From contig JARGNG010000001.1 of NCBI GenBank assembly GCA_029213265.1, forward strand, positions 62,822 to 126,821: a DNA stretch of 64,000 nt. Reading direction: 5' to 3'. The stretch's first letter is position 1. Each line of letters opens with the position of its first letter. Positions 44,205 to 53,900 of the stretch are shown here, piece after piece. The stretch is from Verrucomicrobiales bacterium. Its GTDB lineage: Bacteria > Verrucomicrobiota > Verrucomicrobiia > Verrucomicrobiales > DEV007. Below the pieces are notes generated by a model. It saw nothing but the letters and a program-made list of their open reading frames with translations. It had not been told where the DNA came from and ran no database searches. Both the position numbers and the translations under genes were made by a program.

Positions 44205-45494
44205 TTACTCAGGCAGCTCCTGACCTTTGGTCTCCGGCAGGAATAGAATGATGATGGCTCCAAGGAGGAAAAATCCACCGAGGTAACTCACCGCGTGCGT
44301 CAGCTCCATGGAGGATTTCATACTACCCGAGAGGCCCAGGATGGTGAGGGCGGCAATAATGCGTCCTCCATTGAAACCCACGCTCATGCCGGTGGCACGG
44401 AGGCGATTCGGAAACAGCTCCGGGAAGTAGACGGCATACCCTGCATGCATACCCAGCGTGAAAAATCCGAACACAGGCAGGATCACAAGGAGCATCGTGT
44501 AGCTCGTCGGAACGAAGCAGGCGATTGGTGTGATGATGAAGGCTGCGATGTGAAAGAAGATGAACGCCTTCTTTCGTCCGATTTTTGCAGAGATCGGGCC
44601 GAACAGGATGAGTCCGAGTCCTCCTCCGATGGTTTGAATGATTCCGTAGGCAAGCTTGGCTTTTTGCGAGGCTTCCGCCGGATCGATTCCGTCGGCGATG
44701 AGCCGTTCCCGGGCGAGATCCTGGCCGGCAATCGTTACCGCCCAAAAAGTTCCGAGACCGACGGCCGCCATCAGCATCGCTCCGATGGCTCTTCCGTTCC
44801 ACGGAGCCACCGAAAACAGTTCGATCAGGCTTCCTTGTTTTTGTTCGCCCGAGGCAGCTGCAGCACGAGCCTCTTTCCATTTCTCAGGCTCTTTTACCGA
44901 GATTCGAACCCACACGATTAAGAACGCCGGGAGCACCCCTACGAGGTAGGCGTATTGCCAGTTCGTGTTCACGAGGTAGGCGGCGATGGCGGCAAGCCAG
45001 GTGCCCACCACCGACGAAGCATGGAAAATACTGGAAGCCTGGGCGCGAGCCTTTTTCGGGAAAACCTCCGAGACGAGTGCTGCGGCGACCGCCCATTCCC
45101 CTCCCACGCCCATGGCGACGAGGAAACGAAGAGTAGACACGTGCCAGAGTTCAGTGGCAAAGAAGGTGAGCCCCGAGAAGATGGAATACATCAGGATCGT
45201 GATGATCATGATAGAGCGGCGACCATAGCGGTCCGCGAGGATGCCAAACAGGATTCCTCCAAAGGTTCCTCCAATCAGGAAGATCGAAAGAAACCACTCC
45301 CCGTATTTTTTCACATCCGAACTTCCCAGTTCCTGACCAAGGATGTCGGCGAGCATGTCCCCTCTGGTCAGGTTGAAAATCTGGCCTTCGTAAACGTCGA
45401 AGATCCATCCGGCTGAGGCGATGATGAGAACGAGCCACTCGTAGCGAGTGATTCCTGAATACCACTTAGTGTTAGAATCGAGTTGGTTGGACAT
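44205..45494 (-). CDS. MFS transporter (sugar/organic acid type)
   Basis: A 429-residue twelve-helix carrier of the major facilitator superfamily. The loop 2-3 motif is GILADRYGRRS, the loop 8-9 repeat is GPISAKIGRKK, and the C-terminus has the sugar-porter-like PETKG. ASAGWIFDVYEGQIFNL and PELFPNRLRATGMSVGFNGGR place it in the SP/AAHS-like branch that carries sugars or aromatic/organic acids by proton symport. It ends 24 bases before the ROK regulator and starts 94 bases after the Gfo/Idh stop. The start is preceded by the AACCCTGTT element at 45534-45566. Confidence 0.88.
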   Translation of the reverse strand: MSNQLDSNTKWYSGITRYEWLVLIIASAGWIFDVYEGQIFNLTRGDMLADILGQELGSSDVKKYGEWFLSIFLIGGTFGGILFGILADRYGRRSIMIITILMYSIFSGLTFFATELWHVSTLRFLVAMGVGGEWAVAAALVSEVFPKKARAQASSIFHASSVVGTWLAAIAAYLVNTNWQYAYLVGVLPAFLIVWVRISVKEPEKWKEARAAAASGEQKQGSLIELFSVAPWNGRAIGAMLMAAVGLGTFWAVTIAGQDLARERLIADGIDPAEASQKAKLAYGIIQTIGGGLGLILFGPISAKIGRKKAFIFFHIAAFIITPIACFVPTSYTMLLVILPVFGFFTLGMHAGYAVYFPELFPNRLRATGMSVGFNGGRIIAALTILGLSGSMKSSMELTHAVSYLGGFFLLGAIIILFLPETKGQELPE

Positions 45495-45533
45495 GGTCGG
45501 TTAGCGTGAAAGGGAATTCGGCGAAAGAGTGAT

Positions 45534-45566
45534 GTAACAGGGTTCGGTCATCCGGTAAACCCTGTT
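45534..45566. promoter_or_regulatory. AACCCTGTT inverted repeat upstream of the MFS gene
   Basis: ACAGGGTT (45537-45544) and AACCCTGT (45558-45565) are exact reverse complements with a 13-base centre. The left part, GTAACAGGGTTCGGTCATC (45534-45552), matches 18 of 19 bases at 61668-61686 upstream of a DUF1501 gene, at nearly the same distance from the start codon (about 40 bases). No U-tract follows, so a terminator is unlikely. Confidence 0.45.
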
Positions 45567-45588
45567 GTGTCAGGCGTGATCAGGGACG

Positions 45589-46923
45589 TCAATACCAGAC
45601 TTGGAAAGGATCGCTGATTCCGGGCACGGCGACCGGGTAGCGGCCTTCGTTATCGGGTTGGACGGGAGCGGGAGAGGAAAAGTCGACGAGGTCGTCCGGA
45701 ACGAGCGTTTGGTTGGAGGCCATCGCATCCTCCCAGGTGACGTCCTGACCGGAGTAGTTCGACATGCGGCCGAGAATGGCGGTCATCGTGGCGGTCGCAC
45801 CGCGCTCGGCTTCGTTGTAGGGAAGGTCCTTTCGGATCGCTTCGAAGAAAGGGTAGTGCTCCAACTGGTGACCGTCTTCGTTCTTGCGGAAGCGCATCGT
45901 GTCCGCGTTCGGGCCGCTGATCGTAAATTCCCGCTGCATCAGATTGGCACGTCCGAGGGTGCCGATGGCCGATTCACTGATGTCGCGGAGGCAGTTCGGG
46001 ATCTGCCTCGCCTGACTGTAGAGGAGCGTACCGTCGGCGTATTCGTATTCGACAAAATGGTGATCGTAGATTTGTCCGTTTTCGGGGGCGTTGCGGACTT
46101 CGCGACCTCCCATACCCCGTGCTTTGACCGGATGCGTTTCCCCTTTAATCCAGTTGGCGACGTCGAGATTGTGGACGTGCTGCTCGACATTGTGATCACC
46201 GGATAGCCAGGTGAAGTAGTACCAGTTCCGGATCTGATACTCAAGTTCTGTCTCGCCCTCTGCTCTCGGTTTTCCGGGACGGGACGAGCCGTTCCAAAGA
46301 GCGCGAATCGTGAGAACGTCGCCGATCGCTCCATCCTGAATTCGCTTGATCCATTCCTGATAGCCGGGCTGGTGACGGCGCTGCAGGCCTACGGCGACTT
46401 TGAGGTTCTTCGCTTTCGCAGCTTTTCCAGCTTCGAGTACCTTCTTGATCCCGTTCACATCGCTCGCGACCGGTTTCTCCATGAAGACATGTTTTCCCTG
46501 GGCGACGGCTTCTTCGAAATGCTGAGGGCGAAAGCCGGGCGAAGTCGCGAGAATGACCACATCGCAATCGGCGATGACGCGCTTGTATCCCTCGAAATCC
46601 GGGTATTGCCTGTCTTCAGGAACGTCGAGGCGTCCCGGTTGGTTCTTCTCAAGAATTTCGCGGGCTTTCCCCATGACTTCGCGATTGACGTCGCACATGG
46701 CGTGAAGCGTCACCTGGTCGTCGGCGGTGAGTGCCTGATTCGCTGCCCCGGCTCCGCGCCCGCCACATCCGACCAATCCGAGTTTCAAAGTGTCCGTCCC
46801 GCTGGCAGCATGGACATGCTGACTCGATGCGAGAGCAAGCGTGATGGAGGCGGCGGAAAGAGTGGACGAATTCTCAAGCAACTGCCGCCGGGTCAGGAAA
46901 GGGTTTTCGGTTGGGAAAGTCAT
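45589..46923 (-). CDS. Gfo/Idh/MocA family oxidoreductase, Tat-exported
   Basis: A 444-residue dehydrogenase-like protein with a twin-arginine signal (LTRRQLLENS, about 10-19, then a hydrophobic region and VHAASG). The Rossmann start is LGLVGCGGRGAG, the catalytic-Lys motif is FMEKPVASDV, and WLSGDHNVEQHVHNLDVANW is in the substrate domain. Probably acts on a sugar or cyclitol in the periplasm. A longer upstream frame to 47034 would put 37 residues before the signal, so ATG 46923 is chosen. Divergent from the YeiH gene; a promoter candidate lies at 46948-46976. Confidence 0.88.
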   Translation of the reverse strand: MTFPTENPFLTRRQLLENSSTLSAASITLALASSQHVHAASGTDTLKLGLVGCGGRGAGAANQALTADDQVTLHAMCDVNREVMGKAREILEKNQPGRLDVPEDRQYPDFEGYKRVIADCDVVILATSPGFRPQHFEEAVAQGKHVFMEKPVASDVNGIKKVLEAGKAAKAKNLKVAVGLQRRHQPGYQEWIKRIQDGAIGDVLTIRALWNGSSRPGKPRAEGETELEYQIRNWYYFTWLSGDHNVEQHVHNLDVANWIKGETHPVKARGMGGREVRNAPENGQIYDHHFVEYEYADGTLLYSQARQIPNCLRDISESAIGTLGRANLMQREFTISGPNADTMRFRKNEDGHQLEHYPFFEAIRKDLPYNEAERGATATMTAILGRMSNYSGQDVTWEDAMASNQTLVPDDLVDFSSPAPVQPDNEGRYPVAVPGISDPFQVWY

Positions 46924-46947
46924 GAACTGCTTGTGTATCAGGAAAAA

Positions 46948-46976
46948 GGTATACGCAAAAGAATAATTTGTTGCAA
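46948..46976 (-). promoter_or_regulatory. Sigma-70-like promoter candidate for the Gfo/Idh-MFS-ROK genes
   Basis: On the minus strand TTGCAA (46976-46971) and TATACC (46953-46948) are separated by exactly 17 bases in an AT-rich stretch, with the -10 about 25 bases before the ATG. TTGCAA is a palindrome, so it could also serve as the -35 of a plus-strand promoter with TATTCC at 46994-46999. Confidence 0.4.
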
Positions 46977-46987
46977 ATGAAATTAAT

Positions 46988-47003
46988 AAAGGGTATTCCC
47001 TTT
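46988..47003. promoter_or_regulatory. Small palindrome upstream of the YeiH-type gene
   Basis: AAAGGG (46988-46993) and CCCTTT (46998-47003) pair around TATT. It lies 14 bases before the exporter start and next to the promoter candidates of the divergent locus, where a regulator such as the ROK protein could bind. A weak attenuator hairpin is an alternative. Confidence 0.3.
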
Positions 47004-47017
47004 TTACGCGACGGAAA

Positions 47018-48175
47018 ATGACAACGACTCCCACGAATCAGAATGCCTCGAGCCAGCCTGGCTATCCCTGGGCCGAGCATCTCATTTGGATGGAAGGGGG
47101 CGAGCCGGTCGAAGCGAAGCCGAAGGAGTCGGTTTGGCCGGGGTTATGTCTCGTCGTGGCACTGGCGGCACTGGCGTTTGGAACCGGTTACGCGGTGCGT
47201 GAATCGGGCTCTACTTTTGCGAAGCTGTTCGACCCGGTCCTTCTCAGTATGCTGCTGGGACTGCTGGTAGGGAACTTGTCAGGAAGGAGCCTATTCCTGC
47301 CCGGTGTCAGCATGGCGGTTCGGAAACTTCTCCCGTTCGGAATTATTCTCCTCGGTGCGAGGATGGACTTCCTTGAGGCCATGCGAATTGGATTGCCCGG
47401 TCTTGCGATGAGTCTCGGTGTCGTGGGTCTGGCGATGATATCGCTCTACGGCCTGGGTCGTCTTCTGGGACTTGAGCGTGACCTTGCCTGTTTGCTGGGC
47501 GTTGGAACGGGCATATGTGGAGGAACCGCGATTGTTGCGATCGCACCGATTCTCAGGGCGAAGGAGCGGGATATTCTCGTGGGCGTCGGACTGGTGACTT
47601 TGGTGGGGCTGGCCGCAATGATTCTTCTTCCTCCGGTTGCGGATTGGTTCGGCTTCACGCAGACGCAATTTGGACTTCTCGCCGGACTGACGATCCACCA
47701 GACGCCGCAGGTGATTGCGGCAGGTTTTGCCTACGGAGAAGAAGCAGGGCAGGTCGCCACGGTTGCCAAGCTTGCCCGGGTCTGCCTGCTCGCCCCGGTT
47801 GCGGTGGGACTGGGATGGTGGATGAAACGGCGTTCCGGGACGGGAGGAATTTCCTGGAAATGGTATTCCCTTCTCCCCGGCTTCGCGGTCGGGTTTCTCC
47901 TTTTTGCGGCCGTTCGAACTCTGGGGCTTCTTCCGAATGTGGAAATGGCCTGGGAGGCAAAAGGGGTTTTTGGCGGCCAAATGGTTGCGTTTGATACGAC
48001 TTCCCTACTCAAGGCAAGTTCGTCTTTCTTTCTCGCAGCAGGAATGGTCGGAGTCGGATTTCAAACCCGCTTTTCACAGGCTCGCGAGATCGGATGGCGC
48101 CCGGTTGCGGCGGCCGTAGTTGGATCTCTCATTGTTGCGCTCTTTGTTCTCCCTTTGGTGAGAGCCTTATTCTAA
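47018..48175 (+). CDS. YeiH-family putative sulfate/sulfite exporter
   Basis: A 385-residue inner-membrane protein with about ten hydrophobic helices. Family-defining segments are LGLLVGNLSG, LLPFGIILLGARMDF, LLGVGTGICGGTAIVAIAPI, LTIHQTPQVIAAGFAYGEEAG and SSSFFLAAGMVGVGFQT. YeiH proteins (UPF0324) are linked to sulfate or sulfite export in bacteria that break down sulfonates. It begins a plus-strand operon with an SsuD-type monooxygenase 26 bases downstream, which fits a role in discharging the sulfite that enzyme releases. Confidence 0.85.
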   Translation: MTTTPTNQNASSQPGYPWAEHLIWMEGGEPVEAKPKESVWPGLCLVVALAALAFGTGYAVRESGSTFAKLFDPVLLSMLLGLLVGNLSGRSLFLPGVSMAVRKLLPFGIILLGARMDFLEAMRIGLPGLAMSLGVVGLAMISLYGLGRLLGLERDLACLLGVGTGICGGTAIVAIAPILRAKERDILVGVGLVTLVGLAAMILLPPVADWFGFTQTQFGLLAGLTIHQTPQVIAAGFAYGEEAGQVATVAKLARVCLLAPVAVGLGWWMKRRSGTGGISWKWYSLLPGFAVGFLLFAAVRTLGLLPNVEMAWEAKGVFGGQMVAFDTTSLLKASSSFFLAAGMVGVGFQTRFSQAREIGWRPVAAAVVGSLIVALFVLPLVRALF

Positions 48176-48201
48176 CATTCACAAAAACCTAACACACTAT
48201 T

Positions 48202-49365
48202 ATGTCTAATTCCTTTCCCCCCATTGAAATCCGAACGCCCGATCGAAAGGTCGAAGTAGCCTGGTTCTCTGCTCTTTGTGCGGACGACTACGAGTTTTTG
48301 GGAGTTCCGGATGGAAAACTTCGCAGCAGCTATGAGCACTGCGGCAATATCGTGAAGACTTCTGATCGGCTCGGCTATCAGAATATTCTGCTTCCGTCAG
48401 GATTTGTGGTCGGCCAGGAGCCTCTCCCTTTTGCCGCGGCGATGGCGGCGCAAACGGAGCAAATCAATCAGCTGATTGCCGTTCGCATGGGGGAGATTCA
48501 TCCTCCCATGTTGGCCCGTCACCTCGCCACGATCGACCATATTGCCAAAGGTCGACTCGCTGTGAATATCATTTCCTCGGATCTTCCCGGTGAGCGAATC
48601 GAGAGCGAAAAACGCTATGCGCGCGGTCGTGAAGTCATCGAAATTCTCAAGCAGTGCTGGACGCAGGAGGAAGTGAATTTTTCCGGTGAATTTTACAATC
48701 TGCAAATCCCGAGCACCGATGCCGTGAAGCCCTACCAGCAGAATGGCGGGCCGCTTCTCTACTTCGGGGGGATTTCTCCGGGAGCGAAAGCTCTCTGTGC
48801 GGAGCATTGCGATGTTTTTCTGATGTGGCCGGAGACCGAGAAGCGCCTTGCTGAGACGATGAGTGAAATGAGTCATCTGGCCTCCGGTTTTGGTAGGAAA
48901 ATCGATTTCGGTTTGCGGATCCACATGATCGTCCGCGAAACCGAAGAGGAAGCGAGAGCTGCAGCCGACCGTCTCATTTCGAAGCTGGACGCGGACAAAG
49001 GCGAGGAGATTAAGAATCGCTCTCAGGACAGTAAATCCGCCGGGGTGCAGCGGCAGGACGAATTGCGTGCCCAGTCGGAAAACGACTACATCGAAGATCA
49101 CGTCTGGTCCGGCGTGGGTCGGGCCCGCTCCGGTTGTGGCAGCGCCATTGTCGGAAATCCGGATCAGGTCTACGAAAAATTGCAGCGCTACATCGATATG
49201 GGAATGAGAGCATTTATCTTCTCCGGATATCCCCATATCGATGAGTGCGAACTCTTTGCCAAGCATGTCCTTCCCCGTCTCGACACGACCAAATTGAATG
49301 TCGACCAGGGAAGGCTTCCGGCGGAAACTCCGGAAACGCCATTGACCTTTGCGCCACGGAAGTGA
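48202..49365 (+). CDS. SsuD-type FMNH2-dependent sulfonate monooxygenase (LLM family)
   Basis: A 387-residue cytoplasmic luciferase-like TIM barrel. It follows E. coli SsuD closely in [68 protein letters not shown] and [18 protein letters not shown], through to [11 protein letters not shown]. SsuD-type enzymes use reduced flavin and O2 to cleave the C-S bond of a sulfonate, giving an aldehyde and sulfite; sulfoquinovose monooxygenase belongs to the same group. No flavin reductase gene is nearby. Its neighbours are a sulfite-exporter-like gene upstream and a sugar isomerase-like gene 12 bases downstream. Confidence 0.88.
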   Translation: MSNSFPPIEIRTPDRKVEVAWFSALCADDYEFLGVPDGKLRSSYEHCGNIVKTSDRLGYQNILLPSGFVVGQEPLPFAAAMAAQTEQINQLIAVRMGEIHPPMLARHLATIDHIAKGRLAVNIISSDLPGERIESEKRYARGREVIEILKQCWTQEEVNFSGEFYNLQIPSTDAVKPYQQNGGPLLYFGGISPGAKALCAEHCDVFLMWPETEKRLAETMSEMSHLASGFGRKIDFGLRIHMIVRETEEEARAAADRLISKLDADKGEEIKNRSQDSKSAGVQRQDELRAQSENDYIEDHVWSGVGRARSGCGSAIVGNPDQVYEKLQRYIDMGMRAFIFSGYPHIDECELFAKHVLPRLDTTKLNVDQGRLPAETPETPLTFAPRK

Positions 49366-49377
49366 TTGGATCGCCCC

Positions 49378-50280
49378 ATGGAACGACGTGATTTTTTAGC
49401 GAAGGGTGCCGTGGCCGGGATTGCCGGTTGGGCCGGGATGGGTCTGGCCCGGGAAACTTCGGAGGCCTTCACCTTGAATTATGCTCCGCACTTCGGAATG
49501 TTCCGGGAGTCTGCTCCCGGAGGACTGCTCGATGAACTGCAGTTCGCCTATGATCACGGATTCCGGGCATGGGAGGACAACGGAATGAGCGCGCGTTCCA
49601 TCGAGGATCAGGATGCGATTGCTTCGTTGATGCAACAGCTCGGCATGCGGATGGGGGTGGTTTCAGCAAAGACGGGCATCAAGGAACTGAATTTTGCATC
49701 GAAAGACGAGGAAGCCTGGAAGGTCGTTCTCGACCAGATCGAGAGCACGGTCGAAGTCGCGAAGCGGGTCAACGCCGGCTATATGACGCTGGTGTCCGGT
49801 CAGGTCGATCCCCGCTGGCCCCGCGAAATTCAATTCGCGAACTGCATTGAGTTACTGCGGCGGGCTGTCGAAATAGTAGAGCCTCACAACATCACGATGG
49901 TGATGGAGCCCTTGAACCGGTTTCAGAATCATCCGGGTTCCTTTTTGCAAACGGTTACAGAAGGGTATCTCATCTGCAAAGCGGTTGATCATCCGAACTG
50001 CAAAGTGCTCTACGACCTGTATCATCAGCAGATTGCGGGAGGAAACTTGATCCCTCTCTTTGATTTGTGTCGTGATCAAATCGGCTACCTGCAGGCAGGG
50101 GACAACCCCGGTCGCAAGGAACCCGGAACTGGCGAAATCAACTACACGAAAGTTTTTCAGCACGTTCATGAGGCCGGTTTTGACGGCATCGTGGGAATGG
50201 AGCATGGGAATTCCATGAAGGGCGTCGAAGGCGAGCAGGCCGTGATTGACGCCTATCGTGCGGTCGATCCTGCCGGGTAG
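49378..50280 (+). CDS. Tat-exported hydroxypyruvate isomerase-like TIM barrel
   Basis: A 300-residue protein with a twin-arginine signal (MERRDFLAKGAVAGIAG) and an AP_endonuc_2/hydroxypyruvate-isomerase-like barrel. NYAPHFGMF opens the fold; metal-ligand candidates are the Glu in VMEPLNRF, Asp/His in LYDLYHQQ, QAGDNPGRKEPGTGEINY and Glu in VGMEHGNS. That order matches hydroxypyruvate isomerase. It is co-oriented with the SsuD-type gene (12-base gap) and probably handles a related sugar or keto compound in the periplasm. ATG 49378 is chosen over TTG 49366. Confidence 0.85.
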   Translation: MERRDFLAKGAVAGIAGWAGMGLARETSEAFTLNYAPHFGMFRESAPGGLLDELQFAYDHGFRAWEDNGMSARSIEDQDAIASLMQQLGMRMGVVSAKTGIKELNFASKDEEAWKVVLDQIESTVEVAKRVNAGYMTLVSGQVDPRWPREIQFANCIELLRRAVEIVEPHNITMVMEPLNRFQNHPGSFLQTVTEGYLICKAVDHPNCKVLYDLYHQQIAGGNLIPLFDLCRDQIGYLQAGDNPGRKEPGTGEINYTKVFQHVHEAGFDGIVGMEHGNSMKGVEGEQAVIDAYRAVDPAG

Positions 50281-50363
50281 AATTTCTACTACACGCGATT
50301 GCGGAGCCTTTCCGGGGAGGAGAAAAGGTAATTTTTTTCCCGTCGGTTACATTCCTTATCAGA

Positions 50364-50921
50364 GTGAATGCTTTGCGACAGGAATCTCCAGACTCGTTTG
50401 CTGAGGAACTGAGAAGTGCACAGGTCCCGATTTTGGGGTATCTGGTGCGCCTTTCCGGCAACGTCACGGATGCGCGGGATTTACTCCAGCAGACCAATCT
50501 CACGGCCTGGGAGAAGCGGGATTCGTTCGAATCCGGAACCGATGCCGTAGCCTGGATGCGTGCGATTGCGCGAAATCACTACCGCAACGAAAGCCGGAAA
50601 AGGCGCTCCCGGAATACGGTGCCGCTGCTCGACTCCGATCTCGAACATATGGTGGAGTCCCGTCATGAGGAGCGGGAGAAGGAGGATTCAAGAAAGAGGC
50701 GGCTTCTGCAGATTTGTTTGGAAAAGCTGCCGGAGAAGCAGCGGGAAGCCGTTGAGAAATTTTACCTCGAGGGTTTCAGCCTCGAAGATGTCGGGCGCGA
50801 GACCAACCGGAAGGTGAATGCGGTGGCGCAGGTTCTCCACCGCGCCCGCCAGAATTTGATTCGATGTGTTCGCCAGGAGTCCCACCGCGGACTGGAAGGC
50901 GACGAGCTACAGGAAATTTGA
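50364..50921 (+). CDS. ECF-type RNA polymerase sigma factor, Rhodopirellula/Verrucomicrobium family
   Basis: A 185-residue sigma factor. Region 2 (about 20-75) contains LGYLVRLSGNVTDARDLLQQ and TDAVAWMRAIARNHYRNE; region 4 (about 112-168) has LPEKQREAVEKFYLEGFSLE and a helix-turn-helix ending in VLHRARQNLIRCV. The family is specific to Planctomycetota and Verrucomicrobiota. A GTG start at 50364 gives the usual length; no better ATG is in frame. It is followed after 4 bases by a gene whose product begins like an anti-sigma factor, so sigma and anti-sigma are likely co-expressed and autoregulated. Confidence 0.92.
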   Translation: MNALRQESPDSFAEELRSAQVPILGYLVRLSGNVTDARDLLQQTNLTAWEKRDSFESGTDAVAWMRAIARNHYRNESRKRRSRNTVPLLDSDLEHMVESRHEEREKEDSRKRRLLQICLEKLPEKQREAVEKFYLEGFSLEDVGRETNRKVNAVAQVLHRARQNLIRCVRQESHRGLEGDELQEI

Positions 50922-50925
50922 CACC

Positions 50926-53900
50926 ATGAACGAAGACAGAAAAATGGCGGAGTGGATTGCGATCCTCGCGGAGCGTCCTCTCAATGAGCAGGAAACGGAA
51001 GAGTTTCGCGAACGGTTGCGGGAATCGCCGGACGCTCTTGACGAGTATCTCGATCATTGTGATATGGAGACCTGGCTGACAGCAGCAGGGGATTCTTTCG
51101 TTCAAAGTGATCCAGCCATTGTGAGGCAGCGGATGGATGGAGAAAACTCGGCTTCAAGCTCTTCCCGAAGGCGGTATTGGGGTGTCGGGGTGGCGGCGGC
51201 AGCCTTGCTGACGATCGGTGTGGTCTATTGGTTTCAAGCAAACCCATCTGCCAGTGAGGATGCGCCCGTTGCGGAAGCTCCCCGCATTTCTGAGCCGGAG
51301 GTGAAGATCGCTGAAGCGGGCCCGGCGGTGAAGGACCCCTGGAAAGTTATCAACGCGACGGGTTCGGTGCAGCACCCTGGTCTGAAGGAAAAGCCGGTTC
51401 CGGCAGTCGCTTCGAATCGACCGGTCAAATTCAATCGCGATATTCGCCCGATTCTCTCCGAGACCTGTTTTCACTGTCATGGTCCGGATGAACACGGTCG
51501 TCGCGCTGACTTGCGTCTTGATTCGCTGGAAGGGGCGACCACCGACCTTGATGGGACGGTTGCGATCGTTCCGGGAGACGTGGAAAAAAGTGAAGCGTGG
51601 TGGCGCATCATTTCTGACGATGAAGAGGAGTTGATGCCTCCGCCGGAATCGCATTTGGTTTTGACAGAAAAACAGAAGCAACTCATCAAGCGCTGGATTG
51701 AGGAAGGGGCTCAATATGAGGGCCACTGGGCCTATGACTCCCCGGAGAAACAGACGCCTCCGAACGTCGATGGAGCCCGCAATGAGATCGATCAGTTTGT
51801 CTTCGCCCGTCTTCAAGAGGAGGGGCTGAAGCCTTCGGAGGAAGCTGACCCGCGCACTTTGATTCGTCGACTCACCTTCGACCTGACGGGACTTCCACCG
51901 ACTCCGGACGAGGTGGAGTCATTTGTTGCCGACTACGCAAAGGACTCCGAGACAAGCTGGCAGAGTGCAATTGACCGTCTCCTTGCCTCGAAGCATTTCG
52001 GCGAGCGAATGGCGACTCCGTGGCTGGATCAGGCCCGCTACGCCGACACGAACGGCTACTCGATTGATGGCGGGCGTCACATGTGGTTGTGGAGAGACTG
52101 GGTCATTCAGTCCTACAACGAGAACAAACCCTTTGATCAATTTGTGATCGAACAACTGGCGGGCGACCTGCTGCCGGATGCGACTCCGGCCCAGATCGTG
52201 GCGACGGGCTTCAACCGGAATCACATGATCACTCACGAGGGGGGAACGATTCCTCAGGAAAACCTTACAAACTACGTTGCGGACCGGGTCAAAACAACCA
52301 GCGAGGTATTTCTCGGGCTGACGATGGCCTGCGCCCAGTGTCACGATCACAAGTATGACCCGATCTCGACAAAGGAATACTATCAATTCTTCTCCTTCTT
52401 CAATGAACTCTCCGACAAGGGGAACGACGGAAATGCCGGAGTCAATGCGAAGCCAAGCCTGATGGCGGAGTCGGTGATCCCGGATGACGAACTGCCTGAC
52501 CTACAGCGCGAATTGGAAGTGCTTCATGAAAAGCTGAGCACAACCACAGATGGTTTTGACGGATGGCTGAAAGTGGCTCGTGAAGAAGAGAAGGCAAGGG
52601 GACAGAAGTTCCGGGCGTTTCCCCTCGCGACTCTCGATGCGTCCAGTCCGAACCGTCCCGGTCCCTACGAGATTCGGGAAGATGGAAGTATCTATTTGAG
52701 TCAGCCAAGTGGCGGGCTCAATGCCTTCAGCCATGCTTTGGAGTTGCCCGTCGTTGATGTGATCAACGGAATTCGAATTCGGTTTCGTCCCGACGCAAAA
52801 ACCGGCAAACTCACTCCCCATGATCCGGGTGTTCCCATCGTCACGACCGTGCTCGTTTCCAGTGGTTCGCAGGCCGCCAAACAGGTCGAGATCTACAATC
52901 AGAATGTGCTCGCCCGTGCCACCGCCAGTTCGTCGATTCCCTCCGCTGTGCCGTCCAATGTTCTCGACGAACGGAATGTGGGTTGGTGGCAGCCGAGTCC
53001 GGAGGACAAGGAGCCGCAACTGACCCTGACATTTGCAGAACCGATCCAGCCGGCTGAATCGCCCTATGTAACCGTCATGATCTTCTTTGGGCGGTCGGGT
53101 TCGCTCCCCCATCACTGGCAAATCGAAGGGTTTTCCGGGGTCGACACCGACTCGCGATTCCCGGCTCACGTAAGCTCGCTTCTCGGGGTGCCGGAAGAGA
53201 AGTGGACGGATCGGGAACGGAATCAAATGCTGGAAGAGTTTCGCCGTGACGCCTCTTCCCTGGAGGCTCTCCGGATTCGTATGGCCAACTTCGAGGAACG
53301 GATTGATGTTCTCACGGGACAGCACTCTACGATGGTGATGGATACGGCGCCGCAGCCAAGGGAGACCTTTGTTTTGAACCGGGGGCAGTATGACGCACCG
53401 ATGGACAAGGTGAGTTCGAACACTCCCGCGGTTCTTCCGCCACTTCCGGTTTCGGAGAAGGCAACCCGTCTCGATCTGGCGAAGTGGATGACGGATCCGG
53501 AGAATCCCCTGACGGCCAGGGTCACGGTGAATCGGATCTGGCAGATCTTCTTTGGTACCGGAATTGTCGCGACGACGGCAGACTTCGGATCGCAGGGAGA
53601 GTGGCCCAGTCACCCGGGATTGATTGACTGGCTCGCACGCGACTTCATCGAAAGCGGGTGGGACCAGAAGGCTCTCATTCGCAAGATTGTCTCGAGCGCG
53701 ACCTATCGTCAGAATTCCGACGAAACGCCGGCGTTGCGGGAACTGGATCCGAACAACCGCCTACTCGCCCGTGGCCCCCGCTTCCGACTCGCGGCCGAGT
53801 TCGTGAGAGATAATGTGCTCGCGGTGAGTGGATTGTTAGTGCCGAGGGTAGGTGGTCCCAGTGTTCAGCCCTATCAGCCGGCCGGCCTTTGGAAAGAGGT

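Noticed and set aside
52501-53613. Long open frame on the minus strand inside the sigma-linked PSD1 gene (about 370 codons)
   Set aside because: It lies wholly antisense to a well-supported protein, is rich in Arg/His/Pro/Gly as expected of an antisense frame in GC-rich DNA, and matches no family.
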